Positions 1 to 6,957 of a stretch of 14,386 bases of DNA are shown in pieces. Position numbers and translations under genes: made by a program. Every line of letters begins with the position of its first letter. The first letter of the stretch is position 1. The notes under the pieces are model-generated. The model searched no databases. It worked only from the letters and a program-made list of their open reading frames with translations, and was not told the origin of the DNA. Origin of the DNA: Caryophanales bacterium UBA3935 (GTDB lineage Bacteria; Bacillota_I; Bacilli_A; ML615J-28; CAG-698); contig DGED01000072.1 in the NCBI GenBank assembly GCA_002385755.1, positions 1 through 14,386 on the forward strand. Direction: 5' to 3'.

Positions 1-1254
1 GATCTCGTCGGTGGAACTATACCCCGTTTCCTCGTCGATCTCCGGAAAATATTGCAGGTCGGACCAGATGCGGAAAATATTCTCCTCGTGGAACATGATG
101 TTCTCGTATCCCGGCGGAACTTTTTCAAGCGAGTAGGAACTCGAAACAACGTAACTCGTCTTCCCGTAAATCTCGTTAATGTAGTAATTGCTTAAGTCTT
201 CGTTGGTGTTCGGCCCGGTCGGGTAGGGAACGAAGCCCATATTAAACTGGTAATCAAGCCATTTCGTCGAGTCATATAGCCAATAAGGCTCGCCGTTATG
301 AAAGGCGATATTTCCGGCTTTAAACTGCGGGCAGGAGGCGTTTTCCAAGGCCGCGCTCTGCCATTCCCACATTCCCGGAACGCTGATCAGTTCGTGCAGG
401 AAAGTCAGGGTATCGATGGCGGGAGCGGTCGACAGTTCCGACTTCAGGTCGGTGGTGACGACGTGAACGCCGTTCGCCCCAAGCATTTGGTATGCCCAGT
501 TGTAAGCCCGGCCGCCGATAACGGCGGCTCCCTCGACGGCGCGGCCGGAGATTCCCGGCAAGAGTTGATAACAGATCTCGCGGAAAGCGTCCCAATCCCA
601 CTCGCCCGCGAGCCAAAGCTCGCTCGGGAGAGTGCCCTTGCCCTCGCCCAAATACTCCTCGAGCAAGTCGATATTATAAAAGATCCCCTGGCCGACGAGC
701 GGGTAACCGTCGTCATAGGCGTATTGCTTGCCCATTACCATGCCAAAAGCCGCCTTTTCCGGCCAATAACCCGGATTCCCGTATTTCTCGATCAGCGAGT
801 CCAAAGGCAAGATCGCCTTTGCTTCCGCGAGAATCGCGATTGAGTAAGACGGCATCTCGTAAATATGCGCCTTCGGCGTGTCGTTAACCGAGTTTTCGAT
901 TATAAACCGTTCGCGGCCGCCGCCCCAAACCGCTTCCGCGGGATATGTGCGGTATTCCACTTTGATATTGTACTTATCTTCGACTTCTTGAATCTTGGCG
1001 ATCTTCTGATCTTTCCAACTGCCGGTGTAAGCCTCGCTCCGCGGGTCGGTTGTCGAGGCGCGGTTAACCATGATTATGAAGGTTTGCCCTTTCATGTCGG
1101 GAACGGGGTCGTCGATCGTCCCGTTGCCGTTCTCGTTTCCGTTTCCGTTATTATTTCCGTTGTTGTTTCCGTTGTCGTCATCCTTTTTACAGCCGACGGC
1201 GAAAACCGCGAGGAAAATAATCAAAACGAGAAATAATTTTTTTATGATTTTCAT
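1..1254 (-). CDS. Extracellular solute-binding lipoprotein of a CUT1 sugar ABC importer (SBP-B), C-terminus cut by the window edge
   Basis: This is the binding component that would capture a sugar or oligosaccharide outside the membrane and deliver it to the permease pair encoded just upstream. The frame is open from the ATG at 1254 to the left edge (418 codons, no stop), so the C-terminus is missing; full-length family members usually have roughly 430-560 residues. Residues 1-21 form a lipoprotein signal (MKIIKKLF, a hydrophobic core, then FAVG) ending at Cys22, the predicted lipidated residue. Residues 23-48 are an Asp/Asn/Gly-rich linker. The mature part has family-1 solute-binding features, such as FKAGNIAFHNGEPYW and several Trp/Tyr-rich segments suited to sugar stacking. 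The start has an AAAGGAG site 15 bases upstream (1276-1270), a long spacing, but no closer start codon exists. A promoter candidate directly precedes it. Assignment to the solute-binding superfamily is secure; the ligand is unknown. Confidence 0.9.
   Translation of the reverse strand, partial: MKIIKKLFLVLIIFLAVFAVGCKKDDDNGNNNGNNNGNGNENGNGTIDDPVPDMKGQTFIIMVNRASTTDPRSEAYTGSWKDQKIAKIQEVEDKYNIKVEYRTYPAEAVWGGGRERFIIENSVNDTPKAHIYEMPSYSIAILAEAKAILPLDSLIEKYGNPGYWPEKAAFGMVMGKQYAYDDGYPLVGQGIFYNIDLLEEYLGEGKGTLPSELWLAGEWDWDAFREICYQLLPGISGRAVEGAAVIGGRAYNWAYQMLGANGVHVVTTDLKSELSTAPAIDTLTFLHELISVPGMWEWQSAALENASCPQFKAGNIAFHNGEPYWLYDSTKWLDYQFNMGFVPYPTGPNTNEDLSNYYINEIYGKTSYVVSSSYSLEKVPPGYENIMFHEENIFRIWSDLQYFPEIDEETGYSSTDEI
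1121..1180 (-). repeat. Low-complexity tandem repeat encoding the Asn/Gly linker of SBP-B
   Basis: On the coding strand, short units built from AACGGAAAC and GGAAAC repeat imperfectly over about 60 bases. They encode the Asp/Asn/Gly-rich spacer just after the lipid-attachment cysteine of SBP-B. Such spacers commonly lift a lipoprotein's binding domain off the membrane surface. The repeated DNA makes this a likely site of length variation between strains, which is inference. Confidence 0.7.
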
Positions 1255-1285
1255 GTTTATTATCTTTTGCTCCTTTCCGGTATAT

Positions 1286-1314
1286 ATTTTATCCGACGAT
1301 GCCGGATCTTTCAA
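1286..1314 (-). promoter_or_regulatory. Candidate internal sigma-A-type promoter for SBP-B
   Basis: Reading the minus strand, TTGAAA (1314-1309) is followed after exactly 17 bases by TAAAAT (1291-1286). Each hexamer differs from the TTGACA/TATAAT consensus at one position and the spacing is optimal. The -10 element includes the stop codon of the upstream permease. Transcription would begin near 1279-1278, giving a leader of about 24 bases that starts at the SBP-B ribosome binding site. This would let the binding protein be made in excess over the permeases, which is common for such importers. It is a pattern match only and could be chance. Confidence 0.45.
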
Positions 1315-2287
1315 TTCCCTCTACGAATAATTTCTGGACGAAGAAATAAATGACCAATAGCGGAAGCATTACCAAAATGCCGCACGTATTCAGGATCATT
1401 GAAGAAAAATACGGGTTGTTGGTGATATCCTGTCCGAGAAGACTCCAAACCCCGGCGTCGGCCAACGCCTGCTGCAAGCCGTAAAGAACCGCGACCTGCT
1501 GCGTCGTGAGCGTGAAATACTGGCCGCCGGAAAACAGTTTCGTGAAGTAAAAATCATTCCACTGCCAAACGAAACTCAAAAGACCGACCGTGATGATCGC
1601 CGGCTTCGCGTTCGGGAGCATTACCCGGTAAAAAACCTGGAAAGCGTTGGCGCCGTCGACGACGGCCGCTTCCTCGAGCTCGACCGGAAGCCCGCGGTAA
1701 AACTGACGGAACAGATAGATAAAGATACCCGACCTAATCCCCATGCCGAGCCCGGACATAAGGAAGAGCGTTATCGGCTTGTCAACAAGACCCATTTTCG
1801 TTACCGCCCGTAATAGCGGAAGCGAGATAACGGTTTGGGGAACGATAATCGTGAAAAGCGCTAACCCAAACAAAATCGAGCTGCCGCGGAACCTGAGCCT
1901 CGCGAAGGCGTAGCCCGCGAGCGAGGTCGAGGCCAGCTGCAGGACGGTGACTATTGTTGACAGGATGAGAGTATAACGCAGCGCCTCCCAGTAACGGAGG
2001 GCGATCATCGCAACCTCGAAATTCTTCAGCGAGAACCGTTCCGGGATCCAAAGAATCGCCGGGTTATTGACGTCTTCGGGAGCCCGGAAGGCGAGCGCGA
2101 GTTGCAGGATAATCGGGTAAAGGATAATAAAGCAAAGCCCAATTAGGAGCGCGTATTTAAAGATGTTCGCGATCGCGTTTAACGCCCGCCGGCGAAGAAG
2201 CATCCGCTCCCGCGGCGACGCGAGCCGTTCCCGGAGCGATGCTAAACGGGACGCCGCCTTCGTTTTAAAACTTTGCTTACTTGTCAT
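1289..2287 (-). CDS. Carbohydrate ABC transporter permease, MalG type (pair B)
   Basis: This is one of the two membrane subunits of a CUT1-type importer and pairs with the permease encoded immediately upstream. With the ATG at 2287 it has 332 residues. Residues 1-40 are cytoplasmic and very basic (KTKAASRLASLRERLASPRER, then LRRR), followed by about six membrane helices starting near residue 44. The EAA loop that contacts the ATPase is at 206-229 (EEAAVVDGANAFQVFYRVMLPNAKP), with the conserved Gly and the hydrophobic-Leu-Pro end. The C-terminus (VQKLFVEGIERSGIVG) is typical of MalG-like proteins. I chose ATG 2287 over an in-frame TTG at 2299 because AAAGG (2304-2300) directly abuts the TTG but is 12 bases from the ATG. 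The gene overlaps the end of the upstream permease by 11 bases. Specificity is unknown. Confidence 0.93.
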   Translation of the reverse strand: MTSKQSFKTKAASRLASLRERLASPRERMLLRRRALNAIANIFKYALLIGLCFIILYPIILQLALAFRAPEDVNNPAILWIPERFSLKNFEVAMIALRYWEALRYTLILSTIVTVLQLASTSLAGYAFARLRFRGSSILFGLALFTIIVPQTVISLPLLRAVTKMGLVDKPITLFLMSGLGMGIRSGIFIYLFRQFYRGLPVELEEAAVVDGANAFQVFYRVMLPNAKPAIITVGLLSFVWQWNDFYFTKLFSGGQYFTLTTQQVAVLYGLQQALADAGVWSLLGQDITNNPYFSSMILNTCGILVMLPLLVIYFFVQKLFVEGIERSGIVG

Positions 2288-3704
2288 GATAGAACACAAC
2301 CTTTCTCATGATAACGAAAGCGGCGGCGATTATCAGGGCGTTTGCCAGAAAGTAGATAATCGCGATGGCCGAGTAAAGTCCGGGGTTATTGGTCGCCATC
2401 GTCGTTCCCTGCGAGTTCACGGTCATGAAATTCATGATCTCGGAGGTCGCGAAACTGTTGACGATGGTAAAGACGATCGCCGTCATGATAATCGGCGAAA
2501 CCATCGGGAAAGTAATCTTCCAAAACATCTCGTAAGAGGTCGCGCCTTCAACCTTGGCGGCTTCGTAGAGATGTTTCGGGATTGACTGCAGAGCGGCGAT
2601 AAACATCAAAATCTGGATTCCCGACATATTGACAATCGTGAAGATTCGGTCGACCGCGGAAATCAGAAAGTCGATCAGATTCCCGCCGACGCCGATCCGC
2701 TGAAGAAAGAAGGCGAAACGCTGCGAAAGATTGAATCCTTCCGTAATCGCGGAGTCAAATCGCTGGCCGAACATCCCCGTGAGGGTGTTGTTGATAACGG
2801 TGATGTTGTAGACAACCGGGATGAAAAAGATCGCCTTCACCAGTTGGTGACCCTTAAAGCGCGTGTTCAAAAGCGCGGCGATAAACAAACTAAAGATAAT
2901 AATCGTCGGAAGATCCAACAAGATATCGATCACCGAGGCGACGATAACTTCGGAGATTGTCGATCCGGCCAAGGTCGCGGTCGTAAACAAATCGCGGTAA
3001 TTCCCGAACCCGACGAACGTCGACTTAAAGCCGCCGCCGGAAACCGTCTCGAGTTTTTGAAAACTCCAAGAAATAGTAGTAAAAACGGGAACGGCGAAAA
3101 AAATGCAAAAACCGATTATCCAAGGAGTAAGGAAAAGCAAACCGAATACTAATTTTTGCTTGCCGTAAGGCATTTGGGAGAAAGATCGCTTAATTTTTCC
3201 GAAGAAACCGAGTAACTGGTATTTGCCTTCGCTAAGACGCAATAATTGTAATTCGTAATGTTGAACCGTTTTCTTAAGCCGTTCCCGTTTTCGGCCGGCG
3301 ACCGCGACTTGGCGGTAACTGACGCCTTTTTGGCCTGTCTGTTTGGCCTTAGCTTTTTCTATGTATTTCTCGGTCGCCTTATCCAAACTTTTCTCATATT
3401 TTTCTTTTTTCGCTTTGATTTGCTCGGAATAGATCTTCCCAGCTTCCGGGCTAAGGTAGGCAATGCGCGCCCTTCTCGTTTTCCGCCGCGCGGGCGCGCC
3501 CGTTTCCAGGGCGGAAAGTTTCTCCCGGCGCGCTTCGCGGCCGTTTTCCAGGCGAAAAAGGAGCCGTTCCAGCCGGAAGACTTTCCCGAGAGGTACGGTC
3601 GCGAGAGAAAGCAATTCGGCGCGCTCGGCCGCCGCCTTCTCGATTCGGGCGCTTAGCAGCGCGATTTTTTTATTCAACTTTTCGATGCGGGCGTTATTTT
3701 TCAT
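2277..3704 (-). CDS. Sugar ABC transporter permease, MalF type, with a long charged N-terminal extension (pair B)
   Basis: This is the partner of the downstream MalG-type permease. The protein has 475 residues, about 160-180 more than an ordinary CUT1 permease. Residues 1-175 are rich in Lys, Arg and Glu, lack membrane segments, and are predicted to be helical or coiled-coil (for example IEKLNKKIALLSARIEKAAAE and KAKKEKYEKSLDKATEKYIE); they should lie in the cytoplasm. Membrane helices begin near residue 184 (KLVFGLLFLTPWIIGFCIFF). The EAA loop is at 380-404 (YEAAKVEGATSYEMFWKITFPMVSP) and is well conserved. The ATG at 3704 overlaps the upstream TGA as ATGA, and AAAGGGGG (3719-3712) sits 7 bases before it, so the extension is translated from a convincing start and is not an annotation artefact. 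The permease function is secure; the role of the extension is unknown. Confidence 0.92.
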   Translation of the reverse strand: MKNNARIEKLNKKIALLSARIEKAAAERAELLSLATVPLGKVFRLERLLFRLENGREARREKLSALETGAPARRKTRRARIAYLSPEAGKIYSEQIKAKKEKYEKSLDKATEKYIEKAKAKQTGQKGVSYRQVAVAGRKRERLKKTVQHYELQLLRLSEGKYQLLGFFGKIKRSFSQMPYGKQKLVFGLLFLTPWIIGFCIFFAVPVFTTISWSFQKLETVSGGGFKSTFVGFGNYRDLFTTATLAGSTISEVIVASVIDILLDLPTIIIFSLFIAALLNTRFKGHQLVKAIFFIPVVYNITVINNTLTGMFGQRFDSAITEGFNLSQRFAFFLQRIGVGGNLIDFLISAVDRIFTIVNMSGIQILMFIAALQSIPKHLYEAAKVEGATSYEMFWKITFPMVSPIIMTAIVFTIVNSFATSEIMNFMTVNSQGTTMATNNPGLYSAIAIIYFLANALIIAAAFVIMRKVVFYHDK

Positions 3705-6292
3705 GACCGCGCCCCCTTTGCGACGTAATAGCTGTTCGGCGCCACCTGATCCATTCCGTAATTAAACGGCGTCATGCCGTAATTAAATATGATTTCCGCG
3801 CCGTCGCTATAGACCGACTTAACGACGGAGCCGTCATCCGTAAGCAAACGGTGATCAACGAGACGGGCGTCGTGAATACCCAGAGCCTTGAGTTCGCGAT
3901 ACGTTTCGACGGCCTTGTCAATCCAATTGCGGTAATAGGTCGAATAATACTTGTATTCCGTTTCCGCGAGCGCGACGGTTGATTCGTAGCTCCAAGTGAA
4001 ACTAATATCCGCGGCCGTTTCGATCGCTTTCATTTCGTGCCACCGGTAGGGATATTTGTCGTCGATATTAAACGATCGGCCGCCGTAAGAGACGGCGCCG
4101 CTTAAGACTAGTTGGGCAAAGGGCACGGCGACACCGATAATTTGATAGGGGGTGGCGGTAGCCGGCAGGTCGACAATAATATCGCAAAACGGCAAGGCGT
4201 AAAGATTGGGATCGGAAAACATTCTTTTCCCCGCAAACGAGGCCGTCATCGCCTCGCGGAAATATCGCTCGCTATCGGCGCGGAAATAGGTGTCTTTTTT
4301 ATGATAACTACCCGCAAGCGCGCCGGCGTCGCGAACCGCGAGATTGTCAATGCCGGTTTTTTCAAATTCCTTCATAACCGCCCGGAGCGTTTGCTCATAA
4401 GTCGCGGGTTTTAGCATATAGTACGGACGGGTCGAGGTGTCGGCGTAAAACGTCGCTTCCGTGTAGTCGTAGTTTTTTACCACCCGGCCCAAGACGTTGC
4501 GGGCGGCGGTTTTGCTTTCCCGGATGTCGCGGCCGGTGTAAGCAGTCTGCAGGCAAATCTCCGGGAAAAACTCGACCCCGAGCGCGTCAAGTTCTTTCTT
4601 CAGCGAGCGGAAAGCGCCGCGTTTTCCGACGGCGCGGTTATAGCGGATTTTCCCGGCGTAAGTCGGTTTGATTCCGTCGTTTCCCCAGCCGCGGTAGATA
4701 ATGTTGAGGTTTTCGATTCCAGCTTCCCTAAGCTCGCGGGCGATCTCCAGGACTTCTTTCGTGTCGGTCAAAGCGCGCACCGTTTCGTAGGGTATGCCGA
4801 GAAAATTATCGCGAGCGATATAGCCGCCCAATAGCGTGAGATTAAATCCCAAACCCGCCGTTCTTTCATGCAAAACCGCGCGCGAGATCAGGTATTCCCG
4901 ATATTTTCGCGCCATCGCCGCGTAGCTTCCTCCGTCCTCGTTCACCGTCATGTATTTCACGACGAAATCAGCCTTATTGTACCAAGCCGTCCATTCGATC
5001 ACGGTGACGACTTTTTGATAAGAAGCAAACTCGAAACTTTGCGATTCGCGCAGGTAATAACGGAAATAGGCTTGATTGTAGGGATTGTCCGCCGTGCTAC
5101 CGTTCGCGGCCAGCGCGGCCATCGCCGCGCCTTCGTCAACGGACGCGAGCAACGCGGAATCGCCGCGGCGGATGCCGAAAACGGGGAAGGATATTTTCTC
5201 GGCGGCCGGCAACATGACCGGTTTGATCTCGGCGGCGTCGGCGCCGTAGATTCTTTGCAAGTAAGGCATCGCGAAAGAGCGGCCGTTGTTATGCTCGATT
5301 AAGGCGCCGCTGCCGTCGGGAATCAAGGTATAACCCACGTCCTCGGTCGTCGCGGAGCCGAAATAAGGAAGGAGATCGACATAAACAAGCGGGAATTTTT
5401 CCTTCTCGTAAATCGATTCGTTAACCAGGCGGACGGCGAGTCCCTCGGCCGATAGCTCGTAGCGGACGGCGATTTCAAAATAGGGGTATTTATCCTCGTA
5501 TTGAATGCCGGCAAGCTCCAGGTCATAAGCCAAATCCTCGGTCGTGTATCCGCACCGGTCATAGAATATTTCATATAAAGCCTCGAGAATATGGGGTTGG
5601 ATCCCATCCTTCAGCTGCCAAATCTTATCGCCTTTTAAGGTTCCGTGAACATAGCACTGTTCGGTGACGCGCCGGTAAGGAGTCGTGCCGGGCTCGAGTT
5701 TGGAAAGGATTTTTTCCTGCATTCGCTCCTCGGTCATGACTTTTGGGAAATCGGAAGCGTCGACCGTCCGCTTCCCGCCCGCCGCGTAAAGAACTTCAAT
5801 CGCGTCGGCGGTTTTTCTAATATAGAAATCATCGTGAGCGACCGCTTCTTCCCCGACGCCCATTTTCTGCGCCGCCCCTAGGGCGCCGGCGTAATAAAGA
5901 ACGAGCGGGTTCATGAAACGCTTCGCCGCGCCGAGCGGGTTGGAACTCCATTCGTAGCCGCTATCCTTGTCCGTGAGGACAAAGGTGGTGTCGGTATTGG
6001 AAAATGCGAAACGGTAGTTTTCGTTTTCAAGAACAGTGAGCGCGCCGTTTTGGGCGCGGAACTCCGCCGCGGGAACGAAACCTTCCTTGTCATATGCCGG
6101 TCGGGGCGGGACTTTTACTTTATTCAAAACCGCGGTAAGATAAATCCCGCCGGCGATTAAGGCAAGCAAAACCACAATCAATAATTTCGCCCACGGAAAG
6201 CGGAAAGCTCGCAACGCGCTTTTATTCCCGTCGCCAGTTTTCCCGGCAAGCGGCGATACCAGGCTTGAGCTTTTTTGATAACTATCGTTCAT
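3701..6292 (-). CDS. Membrane-anchored DUF5696-family protein, probable extracellular glycoside-hydrolase-like enzyme
   Basis: This protein of 863 residues has a short cytoplasmic N-terminus, one membrane helix at about 34-57 (AKLLIVVLLALIAGGIYLTA), and a large outside part. Residues 85-470 look beta-rich (NENYRFAFSNTDTTFVLTD) and include IPDGSGALIEHNNG near 324-337, a motif I associate with DUF5696. Residues 480-770 read as alternating beta strands and helices of a TIM-barrel type: LNIIYRGWGND (530-539), VEFFPEICLQ, ATFYADTSTRP, IDNLAVRDAG, RMFSDPN and IIVDLPA. A short beta-rich tail follows (SVVKSVYSDGAEIIFNYG). Acidic residues at strand ends (about D539, E578, D618, D655, D708) could be catalytic, but I cannot assign a reaction. 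I chose ATG 6292, not 6307, because GGAGG (6305-6301) lies 8 bases before it. It shares TAATG with the upstream stop. The fold and hydrolase role are inference. Confidence 0.85.
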   Translation of the reverse strand: MNDSYQKSSSLVSPLAGKTGDGNKSALRAFRFPWAKLLIVVLLALIAGGIYLTAVLNKVKVPPRPAYDKEGFVPAAEFRAQNGALTVLENENYRFAFSNTDTTFVLTDKDSGYEWSSNPLGAAKRFMNPLVLYYAGALGAAQKMGVGEEAVAHDDFYIRKTADAIEVLYAAGGKRTVDASDFPKVMTEERMQEKILSKLEPGTTPYRRVTEQCYVHGTLKGDKIWQLKDGIQPHILEALYEIFYDRCGYTTEDLAYDLELAGIQYEDKYPYFEIAVRYELSAEGLAVRLVNESIYEKEKFPLVYVDLLPYFGSATTEDVGYTLIPDGSGALIEHNNGRSFAMPYLQRIYGADAAEIKPVMLPAAEKISFPVFGIRRGDSALLASVDEGAAMAALAANGSTADNPYNQAYFRYYLRESQSFEFASYQKVVTVIEWTAWYNKADFVVKYMTVNEDGGSYAAMARKYREYLISRAVLHERTAGLGFNLTLLGGYIARDNFLGIPYETVRALTDTKEVLEIARELREAGIENLNIIYRGWGNDGIKPTYAGKIRYNRAVGKRGAFRSLKKELDALGVEFFPEICLQTAYTGRDIRESKTAARNVLGRVVKNYDYTEATFYADTSTRPYYMLKPATYEQTLRAVMKEFEKTGIDNLAVRDAGALAGSYHKKDTYFRADSERYFREAMTASFAGKRMFSDPNLYALPFCDIIVDLPATATPYQIIGVAVPFAQLVLSGAVSYGGRSFNIDDKYPYRWHEMKAIETAADISFTWSYESTVALAETEYKYYSTYYRNWIDKAVETYRELKALGIHDARLVDHRLLTDDGSVVKSVYSDGAEIIFNYGMTPFNYGMDQVAPNSYYVAKGARS

Positions 6293-6957
6293 TACCAAAA
6301 CCTCCATTTAAACTCGCTAATAAATGAGTCGAGAAACGAGTATACGTGCTGGATTAAAGAAAGAAAAAGCAAGATGACGAAAAGGACGGCGGCTACGGCG
6401 ACGACGGTAAAGACAAACATCATAATTGTCTTCGCCAGGCCAAACTCGTGGATTCCCATCAACCCGAAAAAAACCATATAGGCGAGCAGGACCGCGCCCA
6501 TGGTATTAAGGAAATGAAAAAATACTATTTCGTCGTAAGTGATGAAGTTGCTGATCACGGTCGCCGCGAGGCTAAGCCAGACAAAGGGAAAAAAGGAATA
6601 ACCGATTACAGCGAAAATCTCTTTCATCGTCCCCTTGCCATCCATAAGCGCCGTCGACGCCCAATTGGCGACGGTGACGACGCCCACCGGGAAAGCGACG
6701 AGAGCGATAATGAGAAATATATTAAAATCGCGGGGTTTATTATCGTTCACCAAAAAGTCGTTGCCGTTAAACGCGATGATGTTCGCGATAATCATCATCA
6801 CGAAGTAAAACCACGCGACGTAGCTTTTTCCCGTCTTTTCCCGTTTGAACCGGTCAAACCCCTTGATCGGGTGCGTGATGAGATAAAGAGGATGGACGAA
6901 TAAATCCCTTAAAATTTGTTTCAGGTTTTCTCTTTTCAAGCTCAGCGGTTTATTCAT
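6292..6957 (-). CDS. Yip1-family multi-spanning membrane protein
   Basis: This is a 221-residue integral membrane protein with about five hydrophobic segments (near 47-62, 79-97, 117-136, 148-168 and 176-200). The sequence matches the bacterial Yip1 pattern: an N-terminal HPxxGFDRFKREKTGKS segment, then VANWASTALMDGKGTMKEIF and a helix with SFFPFVW. Bacterial Yip1 proteins have no defined biochemical role that I know of; eukaryotic relatives act in membrane trafficking, which does not carry over directly. Its place between a surface propeller protein and the DUF5696 protein inside an importer operon suggests a role in assembling or positioning that machinery (inference). AGGAGG (6969-6964) lies 6 bases before the ATG at 6957. 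The gene overlaps the upstream stop by 8 bases. Confidence 0.85.
   Translation of the reverse strand: MNKPLSLKRENLKQILRDLFVHPLYLITHPIKGFDRFKREKTGKSYVAWFYFVMMIIANIIAFNGNDFLVNDNKPRDFNIFLIIALVAFPVGVVTVANWASTALMDGKGTMKEIFAVIGYSFFPFVWLSLAATVISNFITYDEIVFFHFLNTMGAVLLAYMVFFGLMGIHEFGLAKTIMMFVFTVVAVAAVLFVILLFLSLIQHVYSFLDSFISEFKWRFW
6301..6305 (-). promoter_or_regulatory. Ribosome binding site that fixes the DUF5696 start
   Basis: GGAGG on the minus strand lies 8 bases before the ATG at 6292. The in-frame ATG at 6307 overlaps this motif and has no site of its own, so translation should start at 6292. The site lies inside the last codons of the Yip1 gene, and the stop and start share TAATG, which suggests translational coupling. 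Confidence 0.8.

Noticed and set aside
298..843. Plus-strand open frame of 181 codons opposite SBP-B
   Set aside because: It shows no ribosome site, domain or conserved motif, and SBP-B is clearly the coding strand here.
2287..2299. TTG at 2299 as the start of the pair B MalG-type permease
   Set aside because: AAAGG abuts it with no spacing; the ATG at 2287 gives workable spacing and a typical N-terminus.
6292..6307. Upstream ATG at 6307 as the DUF5696 start
   Set aside because: It overlaps the GGAGG that serves the ATG at 6292 and has no ribosome site of its own.
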